Part shown: piece after piece, positions 56,623-63,990 of the stretch
Layout of the letters: each line of letters starts with the position of its first letter
Numbering within the stretch: the stretch's first letter is position 1
Origin: Seohaeicola saemankumensis
GTDB taxonomy: Bacteria > Pseudomonadota > Alphaproteobacteria > Rhodobacterales > Rhodobacteraceae
Direction of reading: 5' to 3'
Length of the DNA: 64,000 nucleotides
NCBI RefSeq assembly: GCF_021021435.1
Contig: NZ_JAINWI010000019.1
Coordinates: forward strand, 32,132 to 96,131
The notes under the pieces: model-generated
Told to the model about the DNA's origin: nothing
What the model saw: the letters and a program-made list of their open reading frames with translations, nothing else
Database searches by the model: none
Program-made: the position numbers and the translations under genes

Positions 56623-56949
56623 ATGACCGCAGTGCTCGTCTATCCGCTCGCGGCCTTGGCTGAGATCACCGGATGCTTTGCCATCTGGGCATGGTGGCGT
56701 CTTGGCGCGTCCCCACTTTGGCTTGTCCCCGGTGTGGCGGCGCTGGTGGCGTTCGGCTGGCTTCTGGCTCAGGTCGACACTGTGGCTGCGGGACGCGCCT
56801 TTGCCGCCTATGGTGGGATCTATATTGCCGCGTCCATTCTCTGGATGTGGCTCGCCGAAGGGCACCGGCCGGACAGGTGGGATCTGCTCGGCACCACTGT
56901 ATGCTTGTTGGGTGCTGCCATCATCCTCGCGGCACCCCGCGGAGCGTAA
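56623..56949 (+). CDS. YnfA family (UPF0060) small membrane protein
   Basis: This 108-residue protein has four hydrophobic helices and the YnfA features [14 protein letters not shown] near 67-80 and [13 protein letters not shown] at the end. The family resembles small multidrug resistance transporters but the substrate is unknown. It begins 1 bp after the MerR gene stop and is likely co-transcribed. Copies next to metal regulators are common. Confidence 0.85.
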   Translation: MTAVLVYPLAALAEITGCFAIWAWWRLGASPLWLVPGVAALVAFGWLLAQVDTVAAGRAFAAYGGIYIAASILWMWLAEGHRPDRWDLLGTTVCLLGAAIILAAPRGA

Positions 56950-56959
56950 TAAAACGGCA

Positions 56960-56990
56960 TTGCTCCTACAGTAGCTTTAGCTTTTACAAC
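56960..56990 (+). promoter_or_regulatory. MerR-type operator/promoter of ccdA
   Basis: TTGCTC (56960-56965), 19 bp with the dyad CTACAGTAGCTTTAGCTT, then TACAAC (56985-56990). It lies 38 bp before the ccdA start codon and just after the YnfA stop. Confidence 0.75.
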
Positions 56991-57028
56991 GGTGCGCGTT
57001 TCACAGGCTAAAGCAAGGCAGGAATTGA

Positions 57029-57763
57029 ATGTTCGAAATTTCAGGTGTTGGAATCGTCGCGGCTTTTCTGGGTGGCACCATATCCTTTCTGTCGCCTTGT
57101 GTCCTGCCTCTTGCTCCTGGCTACGTGTCTTACATCGCGGGACAGCCCGCCGTGAAATCCGGGGCGGCGCGTAGCATTGCCGAACGGGTGCGCAGCGTTG
57201 TCCTGAGTTTGTGGTTCGTGCTCGGGTTTTCGACAGTCTTCGTGGCGCTTGGGGCCGGGGCAAGTCTTTTGGGCGGGATGCTCTTGCGCTGGAAATACGA
57301 ACTCGGGCTTGCGGGTGGCTTTTTGATCGTCTTGTTTGGACTTGTCATGATGGGCGCGATCAAGATCCCCGCCATGATGCGTGACACGAGGCCCGACGTG
57401 AAAGTTGACGGCGGCAGCGCCGTTGGAGCCTACCTTTTGGGTCTTGCCTTTGCCTTTGGCTGGACGCCCTGCATAGGCCCTGTGCTTGGGTCGATCCTGG
57501 CGGTGAGCGCGACATCTGGAGCGGACGGGATGGCCTTGCTGGCAATCTACTCCGCAGGACTTGGAATGCCGTTTCTGATCATCGCGCTCTTCACCAACGA
57601 GATTGCAGGCAGGCTAAAGCGGATCGGTCCGGCTGGTCGATGGCTCTATCGTATATCGGGCGGTCTGATGGTGCTGATGGGTATCGGCGTGATGACAGGT
57701 CAAATCAGCCGCCTTGCCTTCTGGCTGCTCGAAACCTTCCCGGCCCTTGGCACTATCGGATAG
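57029..57763 (+). CDS. ccdA: Cytochrome c biogenesis protein CcdA
   Basis: This 244-residue protein with six membrane helices has one redox Cys in SPCVLPLAPGYVSYI near residue 24 and the other in GWTPCIGPVLGS near 147, both symmetrical CcdA positions. CcdA passes electrons from thioredoxin to periplasmic CcmG- or DsbE-like proteins. It has its own MerR-type operator. Together with DsbD in the same window there are two reducing electron conduits, which is unusual. Confidence 0.9.
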   Translation: MFEISGVGIVAAFLGGTISFLSPCVLPLAPGYVSYIAGQPAVKSGAARSIAERVRSVVLSLWFVLGFSTVFVALGAGASLLGGMLLRWKYELGLAGGFLIVLFGLVMMGAIKIPAMMRDTRPDVKVDGGSAVGAYLLGLAFAFGWTPCIGPVLGSILAVSATSGADGMALLAIYSAGLGMPFLIIALFTNEIAGRLKRIGPAGRWLYRISGGLMVLMGIGVMTGQISRLAFWLLETFPALGTIG

Positions 57764-57796
57764 AGCTGTGATCGAAAGTAACATTTGAGAAAAGGC

Positions 57797-57827
57797 TTGT
57801 CTCTCTAGTCACTGTAGAGATTAAGAC
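57797..57827 (+). promoter_or_regulatory. MerR-type operator/promoter of transglutaminase-CDF pair
   Basis: TTGTCT (57797-57802), 19 bp with the dyad CTCTAGTCACTGTAGAGA, then TAAGAC (57822-57827). The expected transcript would start near 57834, which favours the downstream GTG at 57857 over the GTG at 57833. Confidence 0.75.
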
Positions 57828-57856
57828 TCCTCGTGAACGATTCGAGGAGAGACCCT

Positions 57857-58627
57857 GTGGCACCCACCGATTCCTATTTAACCGCAACAAGACTGCTGGA
57901 TTCTGACTCGCCCTCAATCTCGAACCTGGTACGAGATCGTGGCTGGCATGACCTTGCCCGTGTCGACCGGATTGGCGCGGTTTATGACTTTGTCCGGAAC
58001 GTGATTGCGTTCGGCTACAACCGCGTCGACGACATTCCCGCCTCTGCGGTGCTGACCGACGGCTACGGGCAGTGCAACACGAAAGGGACGCTTCTCATGG
58101 CACTGCTGCGCAGCGTAGGCATCCGCTGCCGACTGCACGGCTTCACCATCCACAAGGCCCTGCAGCGTGGCGTGGTGCCCGAATTGGTCTACCCCCTCGC
58201 ACCGTCCGAAATTCTGCACTCGTGGGTCGAAGTCGAAACAGAAGAGGGCTGGATCAATCTCGAAGGCTTCATTCTGGACGCCCCCTTCCTGCAGTCGCTT
58301 CAGAAGGAATTCAGCGAAACAGAAAGCCTTTGCGGCTACGGCGCTGGAACGGATTGCCTGAGTGCGCCACCAGTCAGTTGGAACGGCGGCAGCACTTATA
58401 TTCAGAAAACCGGTATCGTTCGTGATTTTGGAACCTTTGATGCGCCCGATGACTTTTATTTGAAATATAGTCAGAACTTCGGATTTGCGCGTGACTTTCT
58501 CTATCGCCACGTCATCCGTCACTGGATGAATGCCCGGGTTCGCCGCATCCGTCGTGGAATGTTGCCAAAGGTCCCTGGTCTCAGTCGACCGAACCACAGC
58601 CATGAGGAGAACAACCGTGCCGCATGA
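57857..58627 (+). CDS. Transglutaminase-like domain protein linked to CDF exporter
   Basis: I chose the GTG at 57857, preceded by GAGGAGAGACCCT, giving 256 residues; GTG at 57833 would be almost leaderless. The transglutaminase-like (papain fold) core has DGYGQCNTKGTLLMALLR with Cys73, HSWVEVETEEGWINLEG with His121, and a final conserved W. No signal peptide is seen, so it is likely cytoplasmic. Transglutaminase-like proteins can act as proteases, peptidases or ligases. Its 3' end overlaps the CDF gene by 11 bp. I know of no established function of this pair. Confidence 0.75.
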   Translation: MAPTDSYLTATRLLDSDSPSISNLVRDRGWHDLARVDRIGAVYDFVRNVIAFGYNRVDDIPASAVLTDGYGQCNTKGTLLMALLRSVGIRCRLHGFTIHKALQRGVVPELVYPLAPSEILHSWVEVETEEGWINLEGFILDAPFLQSLQKEFSETESLCGYGAGTDCLSAPPVSWNGGSTYIQKTGIVRDFGTFDAPDDFYLKYSQNFGFARDFLYRHVIRHWMNARVRRIRRGMLPKVPGLSRPNHSHEENNRAA

Positions 58628-59561
58628 TCATGGCCATACCCACATTGATCCTGAATCAGGTGATCGTAGGGTCTCCATCGCAATCTGGGCCAACGGGCTT
58701 CTGACCGTCGCGCAGATCGTTGGCGGCATCCTTTCCGGCAGCCTGGCGCTGATCGCAGATGCCCTACACAATTTTTCGGACATGGCGTCACTGGTGATCG
58801 CGTTCGTTGCGCGCAAAATCGCCAGACGACCCGCCGATGAACGCATGACATTCGGCTATGGTCGGATTGAAATCGTCGCGGCACTCATCAACTACACGAC
58901 CCTGATCCTGATCGGTTTCTACCTGATCTATGAGGGTGGCATGCGGATGATCGACCCGCCCGAGGTCGCTGGTTGGACGGTGGTGATCCTGGGCGGTGTG
59001 GCACTCGTCGTCGACACGTTGACGGCGCTGCTCACCTATTCGATGCAGAAAGGCAGTGTGAACATCCGTGCGCTTTTCCTGCACAACCTGTCGGACGCTT
59101 TGGCCTCTGTGGCAGTCATCATTGGAGGGTCCCTGATCATCCTCTACGACATGCGATGGGTCGATCCCGCAATCACCATCGGCATTGCCCTTTACATCCT
59201 CTATCTGGCTTTCACTGAGATTGGCGGTCCGATCAGAACCCTGATGCTCGGCAGCCCACCCGACATCGACAATGCAGCCGTCGTTGAGGCGCTGCGGAGC
59301 GTCGATGGTGTAGCGGACGTTCACCACGTGCATCTGTGGCAGATGGAGGAGCACAAGGCGGCGCTGGACTGCCACGTGGTGCTGACAGCGGGCGGCTGGG
59401 GTAAAATCGAAAAGATCAAGGCAGCGATCAAGGACCGGCTGAAGGAGGACTTCAACATCGCCCATTCCAGCCTGGAGTTCGAACACGAAGACCGCGCACA
59501 CGAAAACGCCGACCTCTACGGTCACGGCAAGCCTGAAGAGGAGGAGAACCGTTTTCACTGA
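58617..59561 (+). CDS. CDF-family divalent metal exporter
   Basis: The GTG at 58617 follows ATGAGGAGAACAACC and gives 314 residues; the longer frame is inside the upstream gene. Six helices include the metal motif ALIADALHNFSDM in helix 2 and LFLHNLSDALASV in helix 5, typical of Zn(II)/Cd(II) exporters. The N-terminus is His-rich (HDHGHTH). The C-terminal domain with VHHVHLWQME and the terminal EHEDRAHENADLYGHGK binds regulatory metal. It overlaps the transglutaminase gene by 11 bp. It works at the inner membrane and feeds export. Confidence 0.92.
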   Translation: MPHDHGHTHIDPESGDRRVSIAIWANGLLTVAQIVGGILSGSLALIADALHNFSDMASLVIAFVARKIARRPADERMTFGYGRIEIVAALINYTTLILIGFYLIYEGGMRMIDPPEVAGWTVVILGGVALVVDTLTALLTYSMQKGSVNIRALFLHNLSDALASVAVIIGGSLIILYDMRWVDPAITIGIALYILYLAFTEIGGPIRTLMLGSPPDIDNAAVVEALRSVDGVADVHHVHLWQMEEHKAALDCHVVLTAGGWGKIEKIKAAIKDRLKEDFNIAHSSLEFEHEDRAHENADLYGHGKPEEEENRFH

Positions 59562-59995
59562 GCTTGTGAGAGGTCATGAAGGTGTGATCGACGTCGATTG
59601 CGAGTGCAAGCTAAGCGACAGCGACCTGAAACGGGTGCACGGCCTGCTTCAAGCCAGCCTGGCCTGGTCCTCGAACTCACGAGGTTCGAAGCCTTCAAGG
59701 TTCCGTCTGCTTCTGAGCCGTTGCAGAACTGCTGAGAGCCCGAATGCGTCCTATTCGCCAAACAGATTTAGGTAGAACCGATTTAAGGGCAATTCGAGAC
59801 TCATTTGACGATCGAGATGGCTCGGACGCTTTGACATGCCGTGGGATTGGCGCAGCGCGGAACGTGGCGGATGACGACGGGCGGCTCGGTCACCTCGCGA
59901 TCTTGCTGACCGCCGCAACCGCAACACGCATCATCATTGTTGCAATAGTATATTTTCGTAGGTATGCTGGGTGAAGATTGTCAAGGGTCCTTGCC
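59562..59995. other. Non-coding gap at end of metal genes
   Basis: This 434-bp gap holds open frames at 59566-59775 and 59744-59974 that have no recognised domain. No operator or hairpin was seen. It probably marks the boundary between the metal cargo and the mobile-element backbone to the right. Confidence 0.4.
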
Positions 59996-60751
59996 ATGCG
60001 TTTCGAATTCAAAAACCTCCCTCTGGCGGCCTTTTTAGCTCTCGCCTTGACCGGCCCAACAGTTCCGACACAAGCACGCGCCCAAACCTATCAGATCGAT
60101 TGTGCCATCCTGCTGTGTTTGTCCGGTGGATGGCCAGCTTCCGTGCCCTGCGCCCGCGCACGGGCCGAGTTCATCCGGCGCATAACTCCATGGCCGGTGG
60201 AGCCGCCGCTTCAGATTTGGCGCTGCCCGATGGGTGCGTCTTACGATGGACCTGCTAGATCGCGGCCCGCGGACCGGATCTTCGATGCCCTATATGGTGA
60301 TTCAGGAACCCCTCCAAACTCTTCAACCCCGCTCTTCGATCAGGCAGCCAGGGCAGGCGGGATGCTTGGGCGCAAAGGCTCCAACGCGGCTTGGGACAAC
60401 CTCGTAAGGGCTGATTACGCCCTCCAGCTCGTAAAAGACCGCGCCGACATCGATATCAGCGGGCCGGAATTCAACTTCGTGCGTTCCATCCGCGTCTTTG
60501 ACGTTCGTTATGCCCGCCAGCACGAATCCGGGCGAGATGGCGACTGCAACCGCAGCGCCGCCGTTGTCCTCGGCACCTACGGGATCCAGGGCGATTTTTC
60601 TTGGAGGGTGTCGTCACCCGCAGCGCTTCCTGATGCGCATGCCGGTCTCGAGCGATGGGGCGAGCACTGCCCGAGCATTTATCACAGATCCGTCTTCGTT
60701 GAGTGGCGTGACTATAGCGGGAATTACGGTTTTGAGCAGGTCAATTACTGA
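59996..60751 (+). CDS. Hypothetical secreted protein of the mobile backbone
   Basis: The ATG at 59996 gives about 251 residues with a signal peptide (AAFLALALTGPTVPTQARA-Q). Five to six cysteines and a Trp-rich mid-part (LQIWRCPMG, ERWGEHCPSIYHR) are visible but I recognise no domain. Hypothetical proteins of this type lie next to VirB-type genes on alphaproteobacterial plasmids. The reading frame quality is good (252 codons, biased composition). A role in conjugation is only suggested by position. Confidence 0.6.
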   Translation: MRFEFKNLPLAAFLALALTGPTVPTQARAQTYQIDCAILLCLSGGWPASVPCARARAEFIRRITPWPVEPPLQIWRCPMGASYDGPARSRPADRIFDALYGDSGTPPNSSTPLFDQAARAGGMLGRKGSNAAWDNLVRADYALQLVKDRADIDISGPEFNFVRSIRVFDVRYARQHESGRDGDCNRSAAVVLGTYGIQGDFSWRVSSPAALPDAHAGLERWGEHCPSIYHRSVFVEWRDYSGNYGFEQVNY

Positions 60752-60854
60752 CTATTGAGCCGCAGCGAAGTCGCGCAGGGCCTTGTACGAAATCAAACCT
60801 GCAACGCAGGCACACTCACACAATCGAGGGCCATAAAGGCCATATTCTACCATG

Positions 60855-61079
60855 TCAGTCGTTGCGACAGGGCAGCTGCATGAGAGACGCGAAGTCAATT
60901 TCGGCTTTATCCGCATCGCAGAGCTCCGGGTAAATCTTTGAGACACGCTGCGGGCCATGGATGTCCCACCGGATTGCCAGAGCACCTGTGTTCCAGCGAT
61001 ATACCCAGCCGACAATGGTTTCTTCATCGGTTGCAATCAAATTGGCGATCGCGACGCCTTCGACCTCATTTTCGTTCAC
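60855..61079 (-). CDS. Small hypothetical protein
   Basis: This 74-residue frame starts at a GTG (NENEVEGVAIANLIATDEE) and ends with an Asp-rich segment. The mid part VGWVYRWNTGALAIRWD is hydrophobic-aromatic. I recognise no domain. It is downstream of the XRE regulator on the same strand with a 166-bp gap. A competing frame at 60752-61036 on the same strand is less plausible. Confidence 0.4.
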   Translation of the reverse strand: MNENEVEGVAIANLIATDEETIVGWVYRWNTGALAIRWDIHGPQRVSKIYPELCDADKAEIDFASLMQLPCRND

Positions 61080-61245
61080 TGTTTACTGACTTCCTGCAAT
61101 TTGGCGTTGCGGATAGCAGCTCAGATCCAAAGCGTTTGCTGCAACCGTGTGCCGGGCCTCGTTAAAATCGGTTACTGTTCGTCCTCGCGGTAACGAATTC
61201 ACACCGGGAGAAGTCAGCTCCCGTGTTCTCGAAAGATGAAATGGA

Positions 61246-61503
61246 TCAAATCCGGTGGTCGGGCTCCGTGGCGGCTTCAACGATCGCCAGAACCTTGAAG
61301 GGGTCAAAGCCAATGGCGCGCGCAAGGACGACCAGCTCGACGACGTCGACCCGGCGCTGGCCGCTTTCAATGCGCGCCACAAGTGATTGATGGCACTTGA
61401 GCTTGACCGCCAAGTCCTCCTGACCGAGGCCCGCCTTGATGCGGGCGTCGACCAATGCTTGGCAGAGTGCCACCTGTCCTGTGCTTCTGATTGTCTTTGC
61501 CAC
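61246..61503 (-). CDS. XRE-family helix-turn-helix regulator
   Basis: This 85-residue protein has a lambda-repressor-like helix-turn-helix at about residues 14-70 (LVDARIKAGLGQEDLAVKL, then HQSLVARIESGQRRVDVVEL). Small XRE regulators control conjugation or maintenance genes on plasmids and integrative elements. A 6-bp inverted repeat (TATCTA/TAGATA, 61547-61563) lies 44 bp upstream of its start and could be an autoregulatory site. A second palindrome lies between the two divergent genes to its right. Confidence 0.82.
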   Translation of the reverse strand: MAKTIRSTGQVALCQALVDARIKAGLGQEDLAVKLKCHQSLVARIESGQRRVDVVELVVLARAIGFDPFKVLAIVEAATEPDHRI

Positions 61504-61546
61504 GCGTCACATACCTTTTGTGACGTCGCTAGCGGATGAAATCTAT

Positions 61547-61563
61547 TATCTAAAAAGTAGATA
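61547..61563. promoter_or_regulatory. Inverted repeat upstream of XRE gene
   Basis: TATCTA and TAGATA flank a 5-bp spacer in an AT-rich stretch just upstream of the XRE start. It is the best candidate operator for autoregulation. Confidence 0.5.
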
Positions 61564-61627
61564 TATGAGGGTGTTATCGGCGTCTGGTTTCCATGGGCTG
61601 CAAGTCTGATGCTCCCGAGGCTGCCCA

Positions 61628-61921
61628 TCAATCCCCTACCAATTGCAGAAACCGGCCATAATCCTCGCTGACTTCCCGCGCTTCTTCGAAGGCGCGGGCG
61701 CGTTCACTGTCGAGGCAACGGAAGTAGCTCTGGATATCCTGAATGTAATCTTCGAAGTCGCCGCGGATGATATCCGCATAGTCCCGCGCTGCCTGCGAAT
61801 CGCTTGGCAGGAAAGGACGGGCCGGGGCGAAGCAGGATTCCGCCAAAACCGGCCCGGGAACGCAGATTAGAAGGACTATAGCTTGCAATGGGAGCAGGCC
61901 TGTCAACCTTGGGTTTCTCAA
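61628..61921 (-). CDS. Small secreted hypothetical protein
   Basis: This 97-residue protein has a signal peptide (LLPLQAIVLLICVPGPVLA, cleaved near residue 27) and a helical mature part with two Cys (SCFAP and YFRCLDSE) that could form a disulfide. No domain is recognised. It is divergent from the small gene at 62078 across a region holding a perfect palindrome. Such proteins accompany T4SS genes, but function is unknown. Confidence 0.55.
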   Translation of the reverse strand: MRNPRLTGLLPLQAIVLLICVPGPVLAESCFAPARPFLPSDSQAARDYADIIRGDFEDYIQDIQSYFRCLDSERARAFEEAREVSEDYGRFLQLVGD

Positions 61922-62011
61922 ACCTGTTATCTCCTTGATCGCAGACGTTGGCCGTGACTAGTGTCTGCGTGACCAAACTACAGCCGAAACATGATATTAT
62001 ATCTTGCGGTT

Positions 62012-62025
62012 GATAGTATACTATC
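62012..62025. promoter_or_regulatory. Perfect 14-bp palindrome in divergent promoter region
   Basis: GATAGTATACTATC lies between the divergent genes at 61628-61921 and 62078-62458. Its AT-rich, GATA-containing half-site is reminiscent of the TATCTA repeat upstream of the XRE gene, so both could be bound by that regulator. This is inference. Confidence 0.5.
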
Positions 62026-62077
62026 GTAACTCTGGGCTTCAAGTGGGAATGCCTGGGGTCGCGCCATTGGAGAAAGC

Positions 62078-62458
62078 GTGAGCCGGGCCATGAACTGGGA
62101 CATCGAAGCACCAAATGTGGTTACGGAAGCCAGGTTCCGCGAGCTCGTGGAAAGCGGCTATAGCGCAGAAATCCTTTGCCAAGAGTCGGCACACCAGAAA
62201 GGCCCCAGCTATTACGGGGTCTGGATCATGCGCGTTGTCTCCGATGACGGCGTGGAAAAGCTCCTCGTCACCGCCCGAACGCGGACGACCTATAACGATA
62301 TCAAAATCCGCGAATTCAAGACGATCTCCGGCGTGGTGTCTTTCTTCATTGGCCTTGGCTTTGCGCATGTCGACCTGCCGCTTGAGGCGGGTACAAGCCG
62401 TACGCATAAACTCGCCCCGCCAGACAAAGCCCCATCAGACAAGGATGCTGGCAGCTAA
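62078..62458 (+). CDS. Hypothetical cytoplasmic protein upstream of lytic transglycosylase
   Basis: The GTG at 62078 follows TTGGAGAAAGC and gives 126 residues; an internal ATG at 62090 is the alternative. There is no signal peptide. The central part [19 protein letters not shown] then [18 protein letters not shown] looks like a beta-rich small domain, and the C-terminus is polar. It overlaps the lytic transglycosylase start by 14 bp. I recognise no family; its position fits a conjugation-linked gene. Confidence 0.6.
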   Translation: MSRAMNWDIEAPNVVTEARFRELVESGYSAEILCQESAHQKGPSYYGVWIMRVVSDDGVEKLLVTARTRTTYNDIKIREFKTISGVVSFFIGLGFAHVDLPLEAGTSRTHKLAPPDKAPSDKDAGS

Positions 62459-63122
62459 CCTCGTCTGTCTCTGGCTGGTCGCACCGCCAGCCTCAGCGCA
62501 AATGGTCCTGGTCATGGAGAGTGACGGCTCTCTGACCCCGTCCCGCTCTCAGAGCGGTTTTGCCCGGAACTACAATGACGGCGCTGGTCAGGGATCGGCG
62601 TCCGATGGTTTGGTCATTCTTGGTGAGACTGAAGCAGCTGCTGAGCCTGACGCGCTGAGGTTTGCGGCACTCGCCCAGCCAGCACCCTTGCCCCGCGCAG
62701 ACGTTCTCTCGGGCATAGAGGCAACGGCCCTGCGCTATGCCAGCCATCCCGGTTTGCGCCGCGCGGGACTGTCCGTCACGAATTGGCTGGCTCTCTACCG
62801 CGCCAATATCGAAGTAGAGAGCGCCTACAGGCAGGATGCGATCTCGAGCGCGGGTGCCATTGGTCTGGGCCAATTGATGCCGGCAACCGCGCGTGATCTC
62901 GACGTCGATCCGCGTGACCCCCAACAGAACCTCGACGGTTCCGCCCGCTACCTCGCGATGATGCTGGAGCGCTTCGGTGATCCGCGCCTGGCGCTTGCGG
63001 CCTACAACGCGGGGCCGGACGCCGTGCGCCAACACGGTGGCATTCCCCCTTACCGAGAAACCCAGAACCACGTGGCCCGCGTCATGGCCGTCGTGGCCCG
63101 ATCGGAAGGATCAAATTCATGA
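62445..63122 (+). CDS. virB1: Lytic transglycosylase (VirB1-like)
   Basis: The ATG at 62445 overlaps the upstream gene and gives 225 residues. A signal peptide (cleaved near ASA-QM) is followed by a Ser/Asp-rich linker and an SLT domain from about residue 115. The catalytic Glu is E125 in [14 protein letters not shown], and the [12 protein letters not shown] and [13 protein letters not shown] motifs follow. VirB1 opens peptidoglycan for the type IV secretion channel. It overlaps virB2 by 4 bp, the usual order virB1-B2-B3-B4. Confidence 0.87.
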   Translation: MLAANLVCLWLVAPPASAQMVLVMESDGSLTPSRSQSGFARNYNDGAGQGSASDGLVILGETEAAAEPDALRFAALAQPAPLPRADVLSGIEATALRYASHPGLRRAGLSVTNWLALYRANIEVESAYRQDAISSAGAIGLGQLMPATARDLDVDPRDPQQNLDGSARYLAMMLERFGDPRLALAAYNAGPDAVRQHGGIPPYRETQNHVARVMAVVARSEGSNS

Positions 63123-63412
63123 AACAGATTTCAAGCCTCTTTGTCGCCTCGCTGGCGCTATTCCTGTTCATTGCCGAGCCCGCCCTTGCACAGAGCATCG
63201 ATCTCTCCCCGATCCAGAGCTTGTTGCAGGGCATTGTCGATGCGTTGACCGGACCTCTTGGTGTGGTCATCGCCACACTCGCGGTCCTCGGCGTTTTTTT
63301 GAGCTGGTTCTTCAACATCATCGATCTGCGCCAAGCGCTTTGGGTGCTTGTGGGCATCGCCGGTGTCGCCGCCGCTCCCACCATTGTTGCCGCGGTCTTT
63401 GCCGGTGGCTGA
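63119..63412 (+). CDS. virB2: VirB2/TrbC pilin subunit
   Basis: This 97-residue protein has a signal peptide (cleaved near ALA-QS), a short loop, and two membrane helices (about 36-58 and 70-92), the typical TrbC/VirB2 pilin layout. It builds the conjugative pilus. It overlaps virB1 by 4 bp and virB3 by 8 bp. Confidence 0.88.
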   Translation: MKQISSLFVASLALFLFIAEPALAQSIDLSPIQSLLQGIVDALTGPLGVVIATLAVLGVFLSWFFNIIDLRQALWVLVGIAGVAAAPTIVAAVFAGG

Positions 63413-63683
63413 GCGCGCGCCTCTCTTCCTCGGCCTTGTGCGCCCGCCCAAGCTTCTGGGCCTGCCCATCATGTACGCGATGGTCTGGCTCTTCGGCTCG
63501 GTGCTCTTGTTTGTCTGGGTCCAGCACATCGCGGTGCTGGGTGTCGCCGCCCTGCTCTATCCGGTGCTGTGGAAGGCCGCGGATTGGGATCCGCGCTTTA
63601 TCGACGTAATGATGACCGCGTTGCAGGAGACGCCACCCACCCGCAACCGTAGCATCCATGGCGGGGATAGCTATGCCCCGTGA
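63405..63683 (+). CDS. virB3: VirB3 inner-membrane protein
   Basis: The GTG at 63405 overlaps the end of virB2 and gives 92 residues with one hydrophobic hairpin (about 20-50) and the VirB3 pattern FLGLVRPPKLLGLPIMYAM near 7-25. It is a component of the type IV secretion channel. The longer frame from 63348 is inside virB2 and not used. Confidence 0.85.
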   Translation: MAERAPLFLGLVRPPKLLGLPIMYAMVWLFGSVLLFVWVQHIAVLGVAALLYPVLWKAADWDPRFIDVMMTALQETPPTRNRSIHGGDSYAP

Positions 63684-63990
63684 TGACGCCCGTGATGCTG
63701 CGCTCGATGCCCGCACAATGACGCCGGACTGGTATGCGCGCGAGACCCGCCTCGCGCATATGCTGCCCTATGTGAGTCTCGTCGACGACCAGACCGTGCG
63801 CACCCGGGTCAACGAACTCTTCCGCTGCATTCGGCTCGAGGGGATCAACAGCTACACCACGGACGATGCCTATCTCGACAAGGTGACAGCGCTTTTTGCC
63901 CGCATCGTCGCGCAACTCGGGCCGGAATTCAGCTATTACGTCCACAAAGTCTCCAAGGCTGTTGATTTTCACCCAGAACTGAGCCGGTAA
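63673..63990 (+). pseudogene. virB4: VirB4 N-terminal fragment, interrupted by insertion sequence
   Basis: The ATG at 63673 (GGGGATAGCT upstream) begins a VirB4-like protein: MLPYVSLVDDQTVRTRVNEL near residue 30, then IRLEGINSYTTDDAYLDK and ARIVAQLGPEFSYYVHKV. Homology stops after VSKA at about 63957; the frame then runs into VDFHPELSR and a TAA. From 63958 the bases equal the IS-type motif at 21250, so an insertion sequence sits in virB4. Only about 95 of the normal 780-830 residues are seen, and the rest lies beyond the window. The ATPase is almost certainly not made in full. Confidence 0.7.

Noticed and set aside
59566..59974. Two small plus-strand frames after the CDF gene
   Set aside because: No similarity recognised, weak starts and no coding-type composition; left as intergenic.
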